Part shown: piece after piece, positions 44,936-64,000 of the stretch
Position numbering within the stretch: the first letter of the stretch is position 1
How the letters are laid out: every line of letters begins with the position of its first letter
From: Tretioscincus oriximinensis
Lineage: Eukaryota > Chordata > Lepidosauria > Squamata > Gymnophthalmidae
Reading direction: 5' to 3'
Assembly: GCA_022410635.1 (NCBI GenBank)
Contig: JAJVDF010000213.1
Span: 745,233 to 809,232 of the forward strand
Length of the DNA stretch: 64,000 nt
Translations under genes and position numbers: made by a program
Notes under the pieces: generated by a model
Seen by the model: only the letters and a program-made list of their open reading frames with translations
The model's database searches: none
What the model was told of the DNA's origin: nothing

Positions 44936-47191
44936 AGCCCATGGCCAAAGTACAGCCTAAATCCAGCCCTGGTCACATGGCATGATTTCACTTGGTCATA
45001 GTGAAGGAATGCAGAACATAGAATGTTCCATTTACATTTCCTGTTCCTGGGCTACAAACAGGAATTGTTCTTCCCAANTGAATGTGAAAGGAAGGAAAAT
45101 GGATGCGACTTATTTGTAACAACCATTTTCTGAAGTTAATGTGAAGGAAGGTCATGCAATTAAGCTAACTCCATCTGTATAGGCCATCAAGTCTACAAAC
45201 CAGCACATCTCCAACAAATGCCTGCCTTTCAAAACTGCCCNAGAATATGGTTAATTCTCTCTAGGCAATGTGACTCACTGATAAATAATTCTTCCTGTTA
45301 AGGAATAGGCAGTGGTTTGGACATATGTATCATGATGGTAATTATTTAAAGCTTCAGGTGTGCATTATTCAAACAGGTGTCATTTTGGGGCATTAATCTG
45401 TATTCTCTGTAGTGTCAAATAATCAAGAACAAGAGCATCAATCTAGTTTCTAGTACAAATATTTGAAGCATGCTATTCTGTCTTATATCCTAGAGTCTTC
45501 TCAAGGCTAAACGATTTGTTGCCATTCTTCTGCTATTCTTTGCTGCTGTTCTCTAAACCTACACCAAACTCCCCAAATTATTCTTGAAGTAAAGGGCAAA
45601 AACCTTGTTACAGTAATTTATTTGAGACCTGAGAAGTTCTTATAGAGTTGGAATTATATTTTTCCATGATATAAATACGTATCCTTCTGTTGGTGCTCTC
45701 CAATAGCCTTTACGTTTTCTGCAGCTTGTGATTAACTAAAATCTCAAGACTTTTTCTTTATGTAGGATCACTTTAATATAGCCTGAGCATTTCATCTGAG
45801 ACAATATCTTCTCTTTTTGAGTGCATATTTAAAATATGGTGGAGCAAGTGGAGGCTGAGGGGTGAGGTGACAATTTACTGCTAAGCTTTGATGTCAGTGA
45901 ATGGCACTTCCTTACACAAGGCTTCAAAGCACTGCTCCCCAATATCAAAGCCTAACAGCAAATCACTCATTCCCCACACCCCATTCAATGAGTCAGGGCT
46001 GATCAAAAATTGAAATCCTTTGATTAAAAGAAAAGTACTATCTAACAATGTGATCCCAAGCCAATATATATATACAGGTATAAGAACAGAGAGAGATAAA
46101 ATGAAGTAAAGATCTTTCTGTAATGAGTAATGGGAGGATCTGCCATTGTAGTCTTTGCCCAAGACAGATTAGCCTGGAATGAGCTGGGTGGCCTTTCTGG
46201 GTTTTTTTCCATGCTTCTTCAACTTGCTTTGGAATAAATTCTGCCTTCAAAAAACTCAGAGAGGCAGTAATGATAGTCCCTTTGCTCTCAAACATATTAT
46301 AAGTGGGCAGTACCTTTGGATTTTGTACTGCTTCAGTCACATTATTTCAACTTTAATCCAGCTTCAGAGTGGAAGTGTATGTCAGCAAAGTGAGTAGCAA
46401 CATTCNAATTATCCAAATCAAAGATGAATTTTCTAAGTTAGAGAATGCTGAGGAAAGCAGCTTGCCACTTTACTATGTTCTCACATTATGAAAATTAACA
46501 GAAACTGGATTAAAATGTAAAGATCATGATCTATGTGGTCAGTGCCCTTGTAAGCACTTTTAAAACTTCTCCCAAACTCTTACTTTTTATTTTCCTTTTC
46601 TTCAAATTAGCTTTAATGCTGAAGTAGAAGATGTAAAATGTCTCTTTCCTTTCTGCAGTTTCTCTACATAAGCCATGTTATTCAGAATTTCAAGGACAGT
46701 GAACACTTTGGAAGCTGGGGTTCTTTGTAGTATTCTCATTGATACAAAAGCCAGAAAATAAAAATACAAACATAATTCACTCACTAAACAAAAGCAAAGC
46801 AATGATGTGATGTGCTCCATAAACATATCAAAGATTTAGCAATGTGTCCAAATAATAGTACTCTAGGGAGCTTCATGTGTAGGGGAAGAAAGATTCCCAG
46901 AGGTATGCTAGATATAACACACCTTTCTCTTTTTATAGCTGTGTTTCTTCTGATGGATGAATGCTGCTGACAATTACATCTCTAAAATTCTTATGTTTGC
47001 TATCTGCTTTTGATACTAAAAATGTATTTCAAGTTAATTACATTTACTCCATCCTTTTTTCCTTCTTCTTCTTTCCTTCTTCTTCCTTCCTCGTCCTCAT
47101 TTTCATTCTTTAGTTATTGTCATCAACTTCATATTTTTAATATTTTTTTTAAAAAAATGGAAATATTGTATCAGATTTGTTTGTTTAATAA

Positions 47192-49377
<2,186 letters not shown>

Positions 49378-50874
49378 TAATTTATTAGTTCTAGCTTGCA
49401 GTATATTTTATGTGATGTTCTGCACAAGAAATGCATGAACTATGGCTGCATCCAGACCCTTTTTTCATTCTATAATTCAAAATTATTGGAGATTTGCCAC
49501 ACATAATTGCAGAAATCTAGCTGTGGTAGTACTAAAAAGGGATGTCAATAATTCTTTTTCTGTTAGTATGTTTATAGATCTTCCATAGAGTGATGCGCTA
49601 TTTTTAAGCCATCATCACCCTATATAGACATTGCCTGCAAGAGCTGTCAAGGTCAACCCTGCCTTGTGATCATTTTCCTACCCTGCTTCAGTGGCAATAG
49701 AGGCTAACGTGGCCACTAAATGCTGTTTTCTGTTGAAATTACACAGAAAAAACAGTGATGATAAAAATTTAAAAACCCTAGAGACCTCATGAAACTTGGG
49801 TGAATTTTCCCATTAACAGACAGTAACAATAACAATATTGGGTGAATTTTCCCAAGAACAAATCAGTCTGTCATAGAAATAGTGCTATAAATCACAGCAG
49901 TATGGATGTAGTTTATACGTGTACGCGAATTAAAAGGATGAAAAGGGACTGAACTTTTCAATAGGCAAGAATTTGTTTGAGAAACCTTTACCACCCAAAA
50001 TAGGGTCAGAAGTGGCAGGGCCTTAAAAAAGCCCCTCCCTAAAACTATGAAGGCCAGGAATGTTCATTCTCAGCCTTTATCAGCTCCACATCACCTCCAA
50101 GGGCTACTGGTAGCCAACTACAGTGTGCCTATGATAGCTAATCTATGCCACATGTGTCAAAATATGCCCCTAATGGAGCTGGATTACTGAATAGGCAAAA
50201 TAGATCCCTGGCCTATGGACCCCACACCTTTTCTGGGCCCTGCAACAAAGTTTCAAAATAATATTGATTATTAAGAGAAAATTATTAGTAGGGGCTATTG
50301 GGCTTAGTTTTATGAATTATTTTCTACAGTTTTTTACAAAACTTGAAAGCAGTTATCCCTTACATCACTGTGATTCTATTATGTGAAAACCTGCACTATA
50401 CTGAGGAAAGGTCCCATATTCCCTATCAGTTTTTTATAGTTGACAATTATTTTTATTATGCAACACTTTGCTAAAGAGAAACTCTGTTCTCCTATCCATG
50501 CATAAGCAAAACTTCTAAGAATAAAAGGAAATTAGAAAAGAAGTATGAAGTAAAATAAGGACAAAAATGGAAGAATATTTAAACAGACAGGTTAGTTCAT
50601 CCAATTAAAAATGCCAGTCAAATAAATAAATCATTGACAGTAATAAAAAAAGCTGATGGCAGTCAAACTTCCTAGAGACATTAGAAGAGAAATGTATCAT
50701 TGACATATTTTACCGTCATCCTGTATGTTGGGTTCATGAACTGTTGGTTCATGACATAAAAGAACCAATGCCACAGTTAGGTATGCCTTTTCTTAAAATG
50801 GGGAGCCTGGTTTGAATTGTAGGCTTTTCTGCACAAGGCCTTATTCTGTTCCAGAAAGGAATCTAAGGTACTCG

Positions 50875-51525
50875 TCATAGAATTATAGAGCTGAAAGGGA
50901 CCTCCAGGGCCATTGGGTCCAACTCCCTGCTCAATGCAGGATTCATTAAATCATCCCAGACAGATGACTGTCCAGTCTCTGTTTGAAGACATCCAGCGAA
51001 GGCGAACTCACCACCTCCTGTGGCAAATTGTTCCGCTGGTTTATCACCCTTACTGTTAGAAAGTTTTTTTTTCTGATATCTAATCTAAATCTACTCCCTT
51101 GCAGTTTCATGCCATTGTTTCTAGTCTCAATGAGAACAATGCTGACCCCTCTGGTCTGTGATAGCTCTTCAGGTATTTGTAGACAGCTATCAAGTATCCT
51201 TTCAGTCTTCTCTTTTGCAGACTAAACATCCCTCGATCCTTTAACATCCCTTGATCCTCATAGGACATGATCTCCAGACCATACACCATCCTTGTAACTC
51301 TTTTTTGAACTTGCTCTAGTTTATCAATGTCCTTTTTCAATTGGGCCCCCAGAACTGAACACAGTATTCCAAGTGTGGCTGTACCAAAATACTGTAGAGA
51401 GGAATAATTACTTCATGTGATCGAGATTCCATGCACCTCTTAATACAACTCAGAATTATGTTTGCCTTTTTTGCAGCTGCTTCACACTGTTGACTCATGT
51501 TTAGACTGTGATCTACCAATCATTC
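50875..51525 (-). mobile_element. CR1 LINE, 5'-truncated
   Basis: The 3' terminus is at about 50875 (CATAGAATTATAGAGCTGAA then AGGGACCTCCAGGGCC on the plus strand, the classic CR1 end). Going upstream on the minus strand are the C-terminal ORF2 blocks in two frames: [40 protein letters not shown], then [20 protein letters not shown] and [20 protein letters not shown]. Frame breaks show it is inactive. The copy begins inside the post-RT region, as is usual for truncated LINE insertions. Confidence 0.85.
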
Positions 51526-51718
51526 TGAGGAAGTATTACTGCTACCTTTGTGAGCAAAGCTACATCACACATACACACCATCACATTACATGTGTACAAA
51601 ACAACACTGAGAGAAATCCTCACCTACAAATGCACTGGACCACAAACCACAAAGGACTGAAAACCAGAAAAACAGTGAAGGGGGGAACATTTTTTTTTCC
51701 TGGTTTTCAGCGTGAAGA

Positions 51719-53070
51719 TAAGAACATAAGAAGAGCCATACTGGATCAGGCCACAGCCCATCGAGTCCAGCATTCTGTGTCACACAGAGGCCCACCAGAT
51801 GCACCTGGGCAGTCCGAACAGAGGAAAGCAAAATATGCTGCTCCTGTTCNTGACTCCCTGCAAATGGTATTTCAAGAGACCTGCCTGTTGCTCCATCCCG
51901 GAGGCTACATCCAGACAACGAGCTTAGTATTCATTTATACCCTTAGTGTCCATAAACCTGTCTAGTCCTGTCTTGAAACTATCCAAGCTGTTAGCTACCA
52001 CCACCTCTTTAGGAAGTAAATTCCACAGGCCGATGACCCTCTGGGTGAAAAAATACTTTCCTTTGTCTGTTCTCACTTTTCTACCCAACAGTTTTAAGGA
52101 GTGCCCTCTGGTCCTTGTGTTGTGTGATAGAGAAAACATTTTTTCTCTATTCACTCTGTCGATCCCATGCATGCTTTTGTACACTTCAATCAGATAACCC
52201 CTCAAACGTCTCCTTTCAAGGCTGAAGAGGCCCAAACGTTGCAGCCTTGCTTCGTAAGGGAGGTGCTCCAGACCCTTGATCATTTTTGTTGCTCTTTTCT
52301 GCACCTTCTCCAGCTCCAAAATATCCCTCTTGAGATGTGGTGACCAGAATTGAACACAGTATTCCAAATGTGGCCTCACCACAGATTTATAAAGAGGCAA
52401 AACAACATTTGCTGACTTGTTTTCGATTCCTTTCCTAATTATCCCCAACATGGAATTTGCCTTTTTTGCTGCTGCTGCACACTGGGTTGACATTTTCATT
52501 GAATTGTCCACTAACACCCCAAGATCCTTTTCTTGCTCGGTCACAGAAAGCTTGGTTCCCATCAGGTGGTAGGAGTAGTTGGGGTTCTTTGAGTTTCTCT
52601 TCATTCTAATTACTTCCTTTACTGCAGAGGTAAGCCATACGGGTGTCTTCTTNGACTTGGCAGAACCCTTTCTTCTCTTGGGAATGCATTTTATTTGAGC
52701 TTCCAATATTGTATTTACAAACAATTTCCACGCTTTTTGAAGGGACTGGACTTTTCTCGCTTTCCCTTTTATTTTATTTTTTACCATTTTCCTCATTTTG
52801 GGAAAATTTCCTCTGTGAAAGTTGAAAGTTACCGTGTTAAAACTGCTTGACAACTTTCTGTCCACATTCAGGTTGAAAGTTAATGTATTGTGGTCACTGT
52901 TTCCTATGGGATCAGTTACAGTCACATCTTGTATCAGGTCCTGTTCATTACTTAGGACTAAATCCAGGATTCCCTTTCCCCTGGTTGGTTCTAAAACCAC
53001 CTGCTCTAGGAAACAATCAGTTAGCATGTCTAAGATAGGTTTAACAGCACATGCTACTGCTGTCCCAAAC
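51719..53070 (-). mobile_element. CR1-family LINE with internal deletion of the RT core
   Basis: The 3' end, near 51719, reads AACATAAGAAGAGCCATACT then GGATCAGGCCACAGCCC on the plus strand. A single open frame of 367 codons (53027 down to 51924, one N) starts in the C-terminal part of the apurinic-type endonuclease (FLEQVVLEPTRGKGILDLVL; IGNSDHNTLTF, with the SDH motif). It passes through TPVWLTSAVKEVIRMKRN and then jumps straight to the post-RT block [40 protein letters not shown] and LERRRLRGYLIEVYKSMHGI. The reverse-transcriptase palm between these blocks, several hundred codons in full-length CR1, is absent. The element is therefore not autonomous. It differs in 3' terminus from the neighbouring CR1 at 50875. 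Confidence 0.85.
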
Positions 53071-53886
53071 AGCTGTCAACACAATAAATCTCAGTGTAGA
53101 TAGGTTGCCACGCAATAGTCATTGGGCTCTTCTGCACATTACCCAGCTTTAGGTTCCATTGAAAGGCCAAACATGTTGCATGAAGCATACATCAATCCTT
53201 ACCCTCTGTGTAGTTCATCCATGTCTAAAAAACTGATGATCACATGCTTTTAAAACATCTTCAATCCTAGAAAACTGGACTGAAAAACAGGAAAAAAGTG
53301 TTGGGTTTTCTGGTTCTAATATATAAGGACTGCTCTTCAGCATGGAAGGTAACTTTAATAGCACATTGGTTCAAACAGAGGTTTGATACAAGCCTACAGG
53401 TAATTGATTTGTAAAATAGTAAATTACAGAAGCTGGTTATTAATAGTTACTCTAATGTTTTGGGGGTACTTAATTGGATCCACAGTTTGCCTCGATTCTT
53501 AAATAAGATGTAAAATCCTAAAATAAATTACTATAATTCTTGCTCTGAGTACTAAAACCTTAATAGGAGCACTTTTTGTAATTAGCAAAAGTTAAATGTA
53601 CAATTCTTTCAGTTAAATTCTTGCCAGAATTTTCTCTCCTTTTTTGCACCGTGTATATGCAAATCAAAACACAGTTTTATCTATCAACACCTCAGCATTT
53701 AATTGTCTTGTGATAGTTTCTTTAACAGTAATCACATATCCATTTAGCTGTTTCAAATGAAAATCACTATGAGATTATAACAGGTTGAGTGGACTAAAAG
53801 TGCAATTTGAAAACAAGAGGGAAACCATGGAATGTATTTGCATCTCATTTATTTTAATTCAGCTTTTTTTCCTGAAATATATACTG

Positions 53887-54016
53887 AATGAAATGAAAGT
53901 AACTGCAATAGAAAATGATAAATGAGCACACAAGGAACCACATAATGATATATGTCATTCTGTGGCTCCTTGTGTGCTCATTTATCATTTTCTATTGCAG
54001 TTACTTTCGTTTCATT
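53887..54016. repeat. 130-bp near-perfect palindrome
   Basis: The arms are 53887-53948 and 53955-54016, 62 nt each with only three mismatches, around the 6-nt loop TATATG. The left arm begins AATGAAATGAAAGTAACTGC and the right arm ends GCAGTTACTTTCGTTTCATT. A (TA)n run follows at 54020-54031, and TATATA lies just left of the palindrome. There is no coding frame. It resembles a mariner-type MITE made of two terminal repeats back to back, or a fold-back duplication. The transcript could form a long hairpin. Confidence 0.85.
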
Positions 54017-54254
54017 TTATATATATATATAAAACTACTCAGGACAGTCATAGATAGGTTATGTATTTTGTTCAGATCACGATAATAATGACAAAGACAG
54101 TTAAACAGTCCTCAGTTCTAGATTTTTCTAATTTTCAGTCTTGTTCAAAACTGGTTTCAATCTTGTTCTTCAGATCCTAGGGCTGTTTAAAAACATGTGT
54201 ATGACCTCGGACATAGATATTTACAGGACCATAATGTTGTTGCTACGTCCCTTT

Positions 54255-54375
54255 GACCCTGTTTGCACAGGCCTCGATAATGTGTTTTAGGAATCAGTTG
54301 TAACACATGAAATGTGTTGTAGATGTGTTATAACAGATCCCTAAAACATATTAGTGAACCTATGATGGAGCCTAT
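54255..54375. mobile_element. Fold-back (palindromic) element, copy 2
   Basis: The left arm CCTGTTTGCACAGGCCTCGA then TAATGTGTTTTAGGAATCAG and TTGTAACACAT pairs with the right arm ATGTGTTATAACAGATCCCT then AAAACATATTAGTGAACCT. The centre is GAAATGTGTTGTAG, shared with the copy at 25138-25254 except for its first two or three bases. The outer right end is more decayed than in copy 1. Confidence 0.65.
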
Positions 54376-55824
54376 GATCTGCAGCACAATATGAAATTAT
54401 GGGCCTTTCTGCATGTAACATCAAGGCAAGTAGTGATCTGAAACTGCACCATGTGCATGACAGTGCTGGTCCAGATCTGCCCTCACGTAGACCCCCAAAT
54501 TCCCAAAAGTTTAGGATGGTACCCATCCCAGCAAACTATCATTGTTCTTTAGATGTGATGTCCAAGGGCTTTTCCCCATGTCATGTTTTGTCTTACTATT
54601 TCTTTTAAAATGCATTTGCGATCGCACCTCACCCACCTCAAGTTTCTATGATGCTCTAACCTAGCTATCTTGTTACATGACCTAGCTATCTTGCTACAAT
54701 GCCTTACTACATTTCCCAGCATTCTATGCGAGCTGAGAGCCAATTAACTTTTACATGGAGCCTCGAAGTCTCGTGAGATTTCACATCTTCAAATTGCTGA
54801 ATATCTCTACAGAGTGCTCTTTCGGATTAGAGAAGTGTCCACTGGTGAATATAAAAAACTTAAATGGCTAAAAATTCTGCAACAATAGATTTTTTTTAAC
54901 GAATGGTGCGTTGAATATGCATGACCTCTTGTGGCAGATTGAAGGTAATGTTGCTTTCACCTCGCTAAATATTGTGAGTGGAGATGAACCCCAAAAATCT
55001 GACATGCATAAACTATGGAGAATTTCAGAAACATATAAAGGGCAGAATAAGCCCATGTAAATTCTATTAAGGCAGATATTGGCATACAGTATTCCTATAA
55101 AAAATTCTGTCAATAGAAGTGTCAGTGGGTAACCTTCTAGAGAATACAACAAGCTGATATAAAGTTGCATATTTAATTTAAATAAATCTGTGCAATTTAC
55201 TTTCATGTAAATGAACTCTGTATAACACTATCATCTGGATTTCAGACACAACTAAGTGAATAATTTGCTGGAATGTTATTGGCAGGATTAAACAGTAAAA
55301 CTGAAAAGATTTTCAGCGATGCCCAAATACAGTAACTTCTGATTAAAAAACCTTTCCCTCTTTTCTTTCAATGTGTAGATTTTGGGGAAGAAGAACAGAT
55401 AANATTTTTATACTGCTAAGCACTGTGGGAAAAGTATCCAGGAACTCTTGAGCAGAATTTTGGTCTTGTGGGTTGCTTAGAGATCAGAAGTGCAGGCTAT
55501 AGTTCCAGAGAAACACAAAAGATCCTTCATTGTGTTTTGTGCCTTAGATGCTTGTTTTCATATCTTAAACGATATAATTTTGGAAGACATACTAAGAATC
55601 ATTAATATCTTGAATATAGATAGTTGCTGGATTNGAAATCTGGATCAACTAGACAGAGCCATAAAAAGATGTTCTGCTCTCATATTTTTAATGAGCAGTG
55701 CTTTTTATTTTGTACTGTATTGCTTTTGGATCCCGTCTTCTTTCCCTCATGGAACCAAATTTCATATTATGAAGATTTATACAACCTACGTAAAATGATG
55801 CAACCTCTAAGAATCGAGTATAGA

Positions 55825-55925
55825 GAAATACCCTTGTTAATCTTAGTAGAAAGTCCAGCAAAGGGACTTGTCAGAAACATAGATGGCATGAGCTTTCGTA
55901 GACATGTCTACTTCTTCAGATGCGA
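55825..55925 (+). repeat. CTTTCGTAGAC-family repeat, diverged copy
   Basis: GAGAAATACCCTTGTTAATC then TTAGTAGAAAGTCCAGCAAA with GGCATGAGCTTTCGTAGACA and TGTCTACTTCTTCAGATGC matches the plus copy at 40752-40862. It extends further into the right end (CTACTTCTTCAGATGC). The middle AGCACTTTGAGACTAAC part is degraded. Confidence 0.65.
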
Positions 55926-58900
55926 TTCTTCTGAGAATTGAGGCTGAAGAAACTGAGCTTGACTGTGCACTAGTTGCATTCATGCATTCTCATGGGGGTG
56001 AAAGAAGCTTTTTGAAAACTGCAAAGTGAATTCAATTTTCTCCGCCAGTTTTTTCCATTTCAAGCTCCATTTCATCATCTACACAAGATTCGCATTGACT
56101 TCTGGCATTAAGGGCTGCATTGATTGAGTAATCTGTTTTCGGAGTTTCCCGTGCACAGCTCCACCTTTTTTTTTAATGTACCCAAGTATTGCGTAAATCA
56201 TAATTACAAAAAAATATAAATATACAGATATTTAATTTTGCATACAACTAGAACCTAACAAAAAAAACCTTTAAAAATCAGTGTTGGCCCCTTGCAGATT
56301 AGGAAAAAAAATGGTGGCACATTGGTGGCATTACTCACAGAGAGGTGCTCCTGCTGGCCAGAACACAGTTAGCCCGAATTGTGAAAAACTGCACCTTCAT
56401 CACCTTTGAGAGAGAATTCCATTCTGGTGACATGTGGATTTGCAGGAGAACTGCATGTGACCACTGCAAAGCCACACAGCTTTCACTCCTGTCTTTTCCC
56501 CTAGAGAGAACACAACCTTAGAGTTTCAAAAATATTGGANATATAAAAAGATCCATATTGAGATGAATAGACCTAAGATGCTGGAATCACTTACTGAATG
56601 AATGCCACCAGCCTTCCTTCCTATCACTGTATCTAAGAGATTAGTTGGTCCCTATGAGGTTAATTGTCCCTTTACTTCACTCACTGCCTGATTCCATTGT
56701 TAACATGGTATTTGCCAGGCAGATACTTTATTTTTAATGAAACATGACTATATTATAGAATCTACTTGGTCAGTATACCTAGTAATCTGAGTACCTTCAT
56801 TGAAGATTTTAAGATATATGTACACAAATTCTGAAATAACTCTATGAGAGAAAATATGATCTGGTTTAAGGCAGAAAATATGAAGGAAATAAAGAAGGTA
56901 ATTTTGAGACATTATAGGAAGTTGTAACAGAAACTCCTAGCTGCATCCAGACTGATGTCTATTGTAGTGCTATTTCTGTATACAACACTGTAAAGGGACT
57001 TACACTGTCAAAACTGCTCTCACACATAAAGAAGCTACTTCTCTTCACCATGAAGTTTCCTACATTTCCTAGGAAATCCTGCTGTACATTCTAGCGTGTG
57101 ATTAAGTAATTTGTATTGTGCTCTTATTGGCTGTTTTCCACTGTTGTTGGGTGGTTGAATACAGAAGGAAAAAACCCACTCTATAAACTCACCTGAATTT
57201 TGCAAAGCTGCTAGGATTTTTTTAAATTCGTCATTGCTTCTTTTCTCCTGTGTAAGTTTCACAGGAAAAAGCAGCTGATGGGCCCCCTATTATCCTCCAC
57301 CCTCACAGAAGAANGACAAGAAAAGATCATGAAACTGGGTTGGTCTTGGCAGTTATCTCAGGTGATGTCCACACAGGACATTGTGAAAGCTGCATAAAAC
57401 TACTAGCAGTAAAAACTATAATGTTCTTGCTAGTTCTTTCTACTATTACCGCAGCTGGATCCCTGCAATTGTATGTGGCAAACCCCTGTTATAACATCAG
57501 AAAACCACGACTAGATGTAGCCTATGTTAGTAAGGGATGCTCAGATGGAAATGGACAATATGAACGATTGCCATTTAGGAGGTATGAAAGGGATGAAATG
57601 AGAATTCAGAAAATAAATGATAACTAAAAGTTACTACAAATTCAAAGTTGCATTCATTTTCAAACTGCAGGACTTTCTTTGTAACTGAATATCAGCAGAG
57701 TGGGTTGAAATGGGAATTGGGCTCTCTCTTGCTGTGCAAATAATTCAGAATAACTTTCATGTCCTCAAGAAAGGCTTAGGGTCCATTTCCATATTGTTTG
57801 ATGTGCTGGTTAATTTTGGATAAGAGAAAATGGTGCTTAATCAAAGCCACTGTAAAATAGAAACCGAAGAANAAATTCCCAGGCAGTGTCGAATATGTCT
57901 TAAGTAGTGATTGCTGTCAGAAGATATTTAATTTGAAGAATTGCATTTTATTAATAGTGCGTTCACAATTAAATTACTTAAGAAACTTTATCAGATTGTA
58001 ACACTGGCTTGGATTTATTGGTCTGCCTCCGGTGAATCCATTTATTTATCTTTCCTATTACCCCTTGCACATGCTAAAATTAAGACAACTAAGGCTTGTT
58101 TGTGAGAAAATATTAATACACCCAGTGTGTAGAATGCTAAATTCTCCTGTCTATAATTAAAGTGCCCAGGAACAGGCTTGGGGTGATGAATCAGTTCACG
58201 AGCAACCCAGCACAGCAGAATACCCTAAGTATTCCCCTACACTAATCCAGATGTGATCATCCATTTCCTTTCAGTTCCTTACAATTTTCTCTGGGTAGCA
58301 GTCAACTATAATTTATTACTTAACCAATGCTTATACCATTTGGCAGCTTGCTGAGCAAAGCAGCAAGCATATCTCTTAGAAGCTCTTGATCAAACTGACT
58401 AGAGTCACATCAAAAGCTTGGTATGTTAAGTAACAGGTGGCAGTGGAAAATTTAGGAAGTAAGAAGGCGAAATAGTGCTTGATCTTTACAGATATTTTAC
58501 TGAATAAACAAAAGAAAAGTCTTGATAACTTCTTAGCTGAAGTTACTCACTTCTCCAATCATTGGAGCTAAAGGATACTATGCCATTCCTTTCTGCACTG
58601 TAGCTTGTTCCAGGATACATCTTGGAACAGGGCCGGTACTCACATGCTAGGATAACTGTCACAGGTCCCATTCGATGATGTATTCTGANATAACGCCAAT
58701 GCAGAAAGGGCCTGTGTCACAATACTATGTTACATGCTATGTTACAGCAGACATTTTCTTGGAAAATTGTCATATGCTTCATACTGACTAGAGCTCAAAA
58801 TAATTTCAAAGGAGTGTTTTCATGAGCTTATTTTTTTNAAAAAAGATTTATACTTCTATCACCACATTCATTGTATCTGGTTGTCTTCTAGCCAGGCTTC

Positions 58901-59147
58901 AAAATGTCAGCAGTGGTTAAGAGTGGTCTAGGCCAGTTTTGGCTCCTGATATACCATGCATCAACTGGCATTATACAGAAGCCAGTGGAGACTTTACATC
59001 TAGTTTGTGTCTGCTGAAGCCCTGTCTCCACAGCAGGCCAATCTGTTGCAGCAGGCCAATTTTTAGTTCCAAAGAAAAAAATGGATTCAGACTGAACCAA
59101 ATTTGCACTCTATCAGCTAGAGGCTAAAACTACTTTCCTTTCAATAG

Positions 59148-64000
<4,853 letters not shown>

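Overview
This is vertebrate nuclear DNA. It is AT-rich, with long introns, canonical GT-AG splice sites and many transposon remnants. The repeats (CR1-type LINEs, an L2-like LINE tail, a tRNA-derived SINE, hAT-like miniature elements) point to a reptile, most likely a squamate and possibly a gecko; the species cannot be fixed from the window alone. Scattered single Ns mark it as a draft assembly. No tRNA, rRNA, CRISPR array, promoter or second protein-coding gene was found.

The whole window lies inside one plus-strand gene, teneurin-2 (TENM2, also called ODZ2), a type II single-pass synaptic adhesion protein. I place fourteen coding exons: 4863-5073, 11980-12099, 13889-14150, 17443-17710, 19606-19749, 23989-24238, 28259-28279 (a 21-nt microexon), 34899-35131, 38319-38473, 38923-39797, 47227-47402, 49097-49332, 59148-59444 and 61675-63289. 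Their phases agree at every junction and they join into about 1,621 codons with no stop, frameshift or N. Residue numbers below count from the split Asp codon that opens the first exon. In order they encode the end of the Cys-rich region, the transthyretin-like (TTR) domain, the FN-plug, the NHL beta-propeller and almost all of the YD-repeat barrel up to the Rhs-type core. The signal-anchor, the EGF repeats and the last exon(s) (antibiotic-binding-like and Tox-GHH/TCAP region) lie outside. TENM2 was chosen over TENM1, TENM3 and TENM4 from paralogue-specific segments recalled from the family, such as [35 protein letters not shown] and [20 protein letters not shown].

The most functionally interesting feature is the microexon at 28259-28279. 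It encodes the seven-residue NKEFKHS insert in the beta-propeller, the known splice switch of latrophilin binding in teneurin-2, and ORF-based gene finding cannot see it.

The introns carry the rest. There are a 121-bp TIR element (290-410); L2-like LINE pieces (5685-6490, 15560-16400, 22800-22872 and others); three sizeable minus-strand CR1-family copies (16887-17335, 50875-51525, 51719-53070), the last with an in-frame loss of the reverse-transcriptase core; and a tRNA-derived SINE (18167-18480). There are also a 534-bp element of nested palindromes flanked by 12-bp direct repeats (22873-23406), two fold-back elements (25138-25254, 54255-54375), two long near-perfect palindromes (42601-42760, 53887-54016), and a GC-rich hAT-like element with an exact 8-bp target-site duplication (60965-61344). 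I found no unknown multi-gene system.
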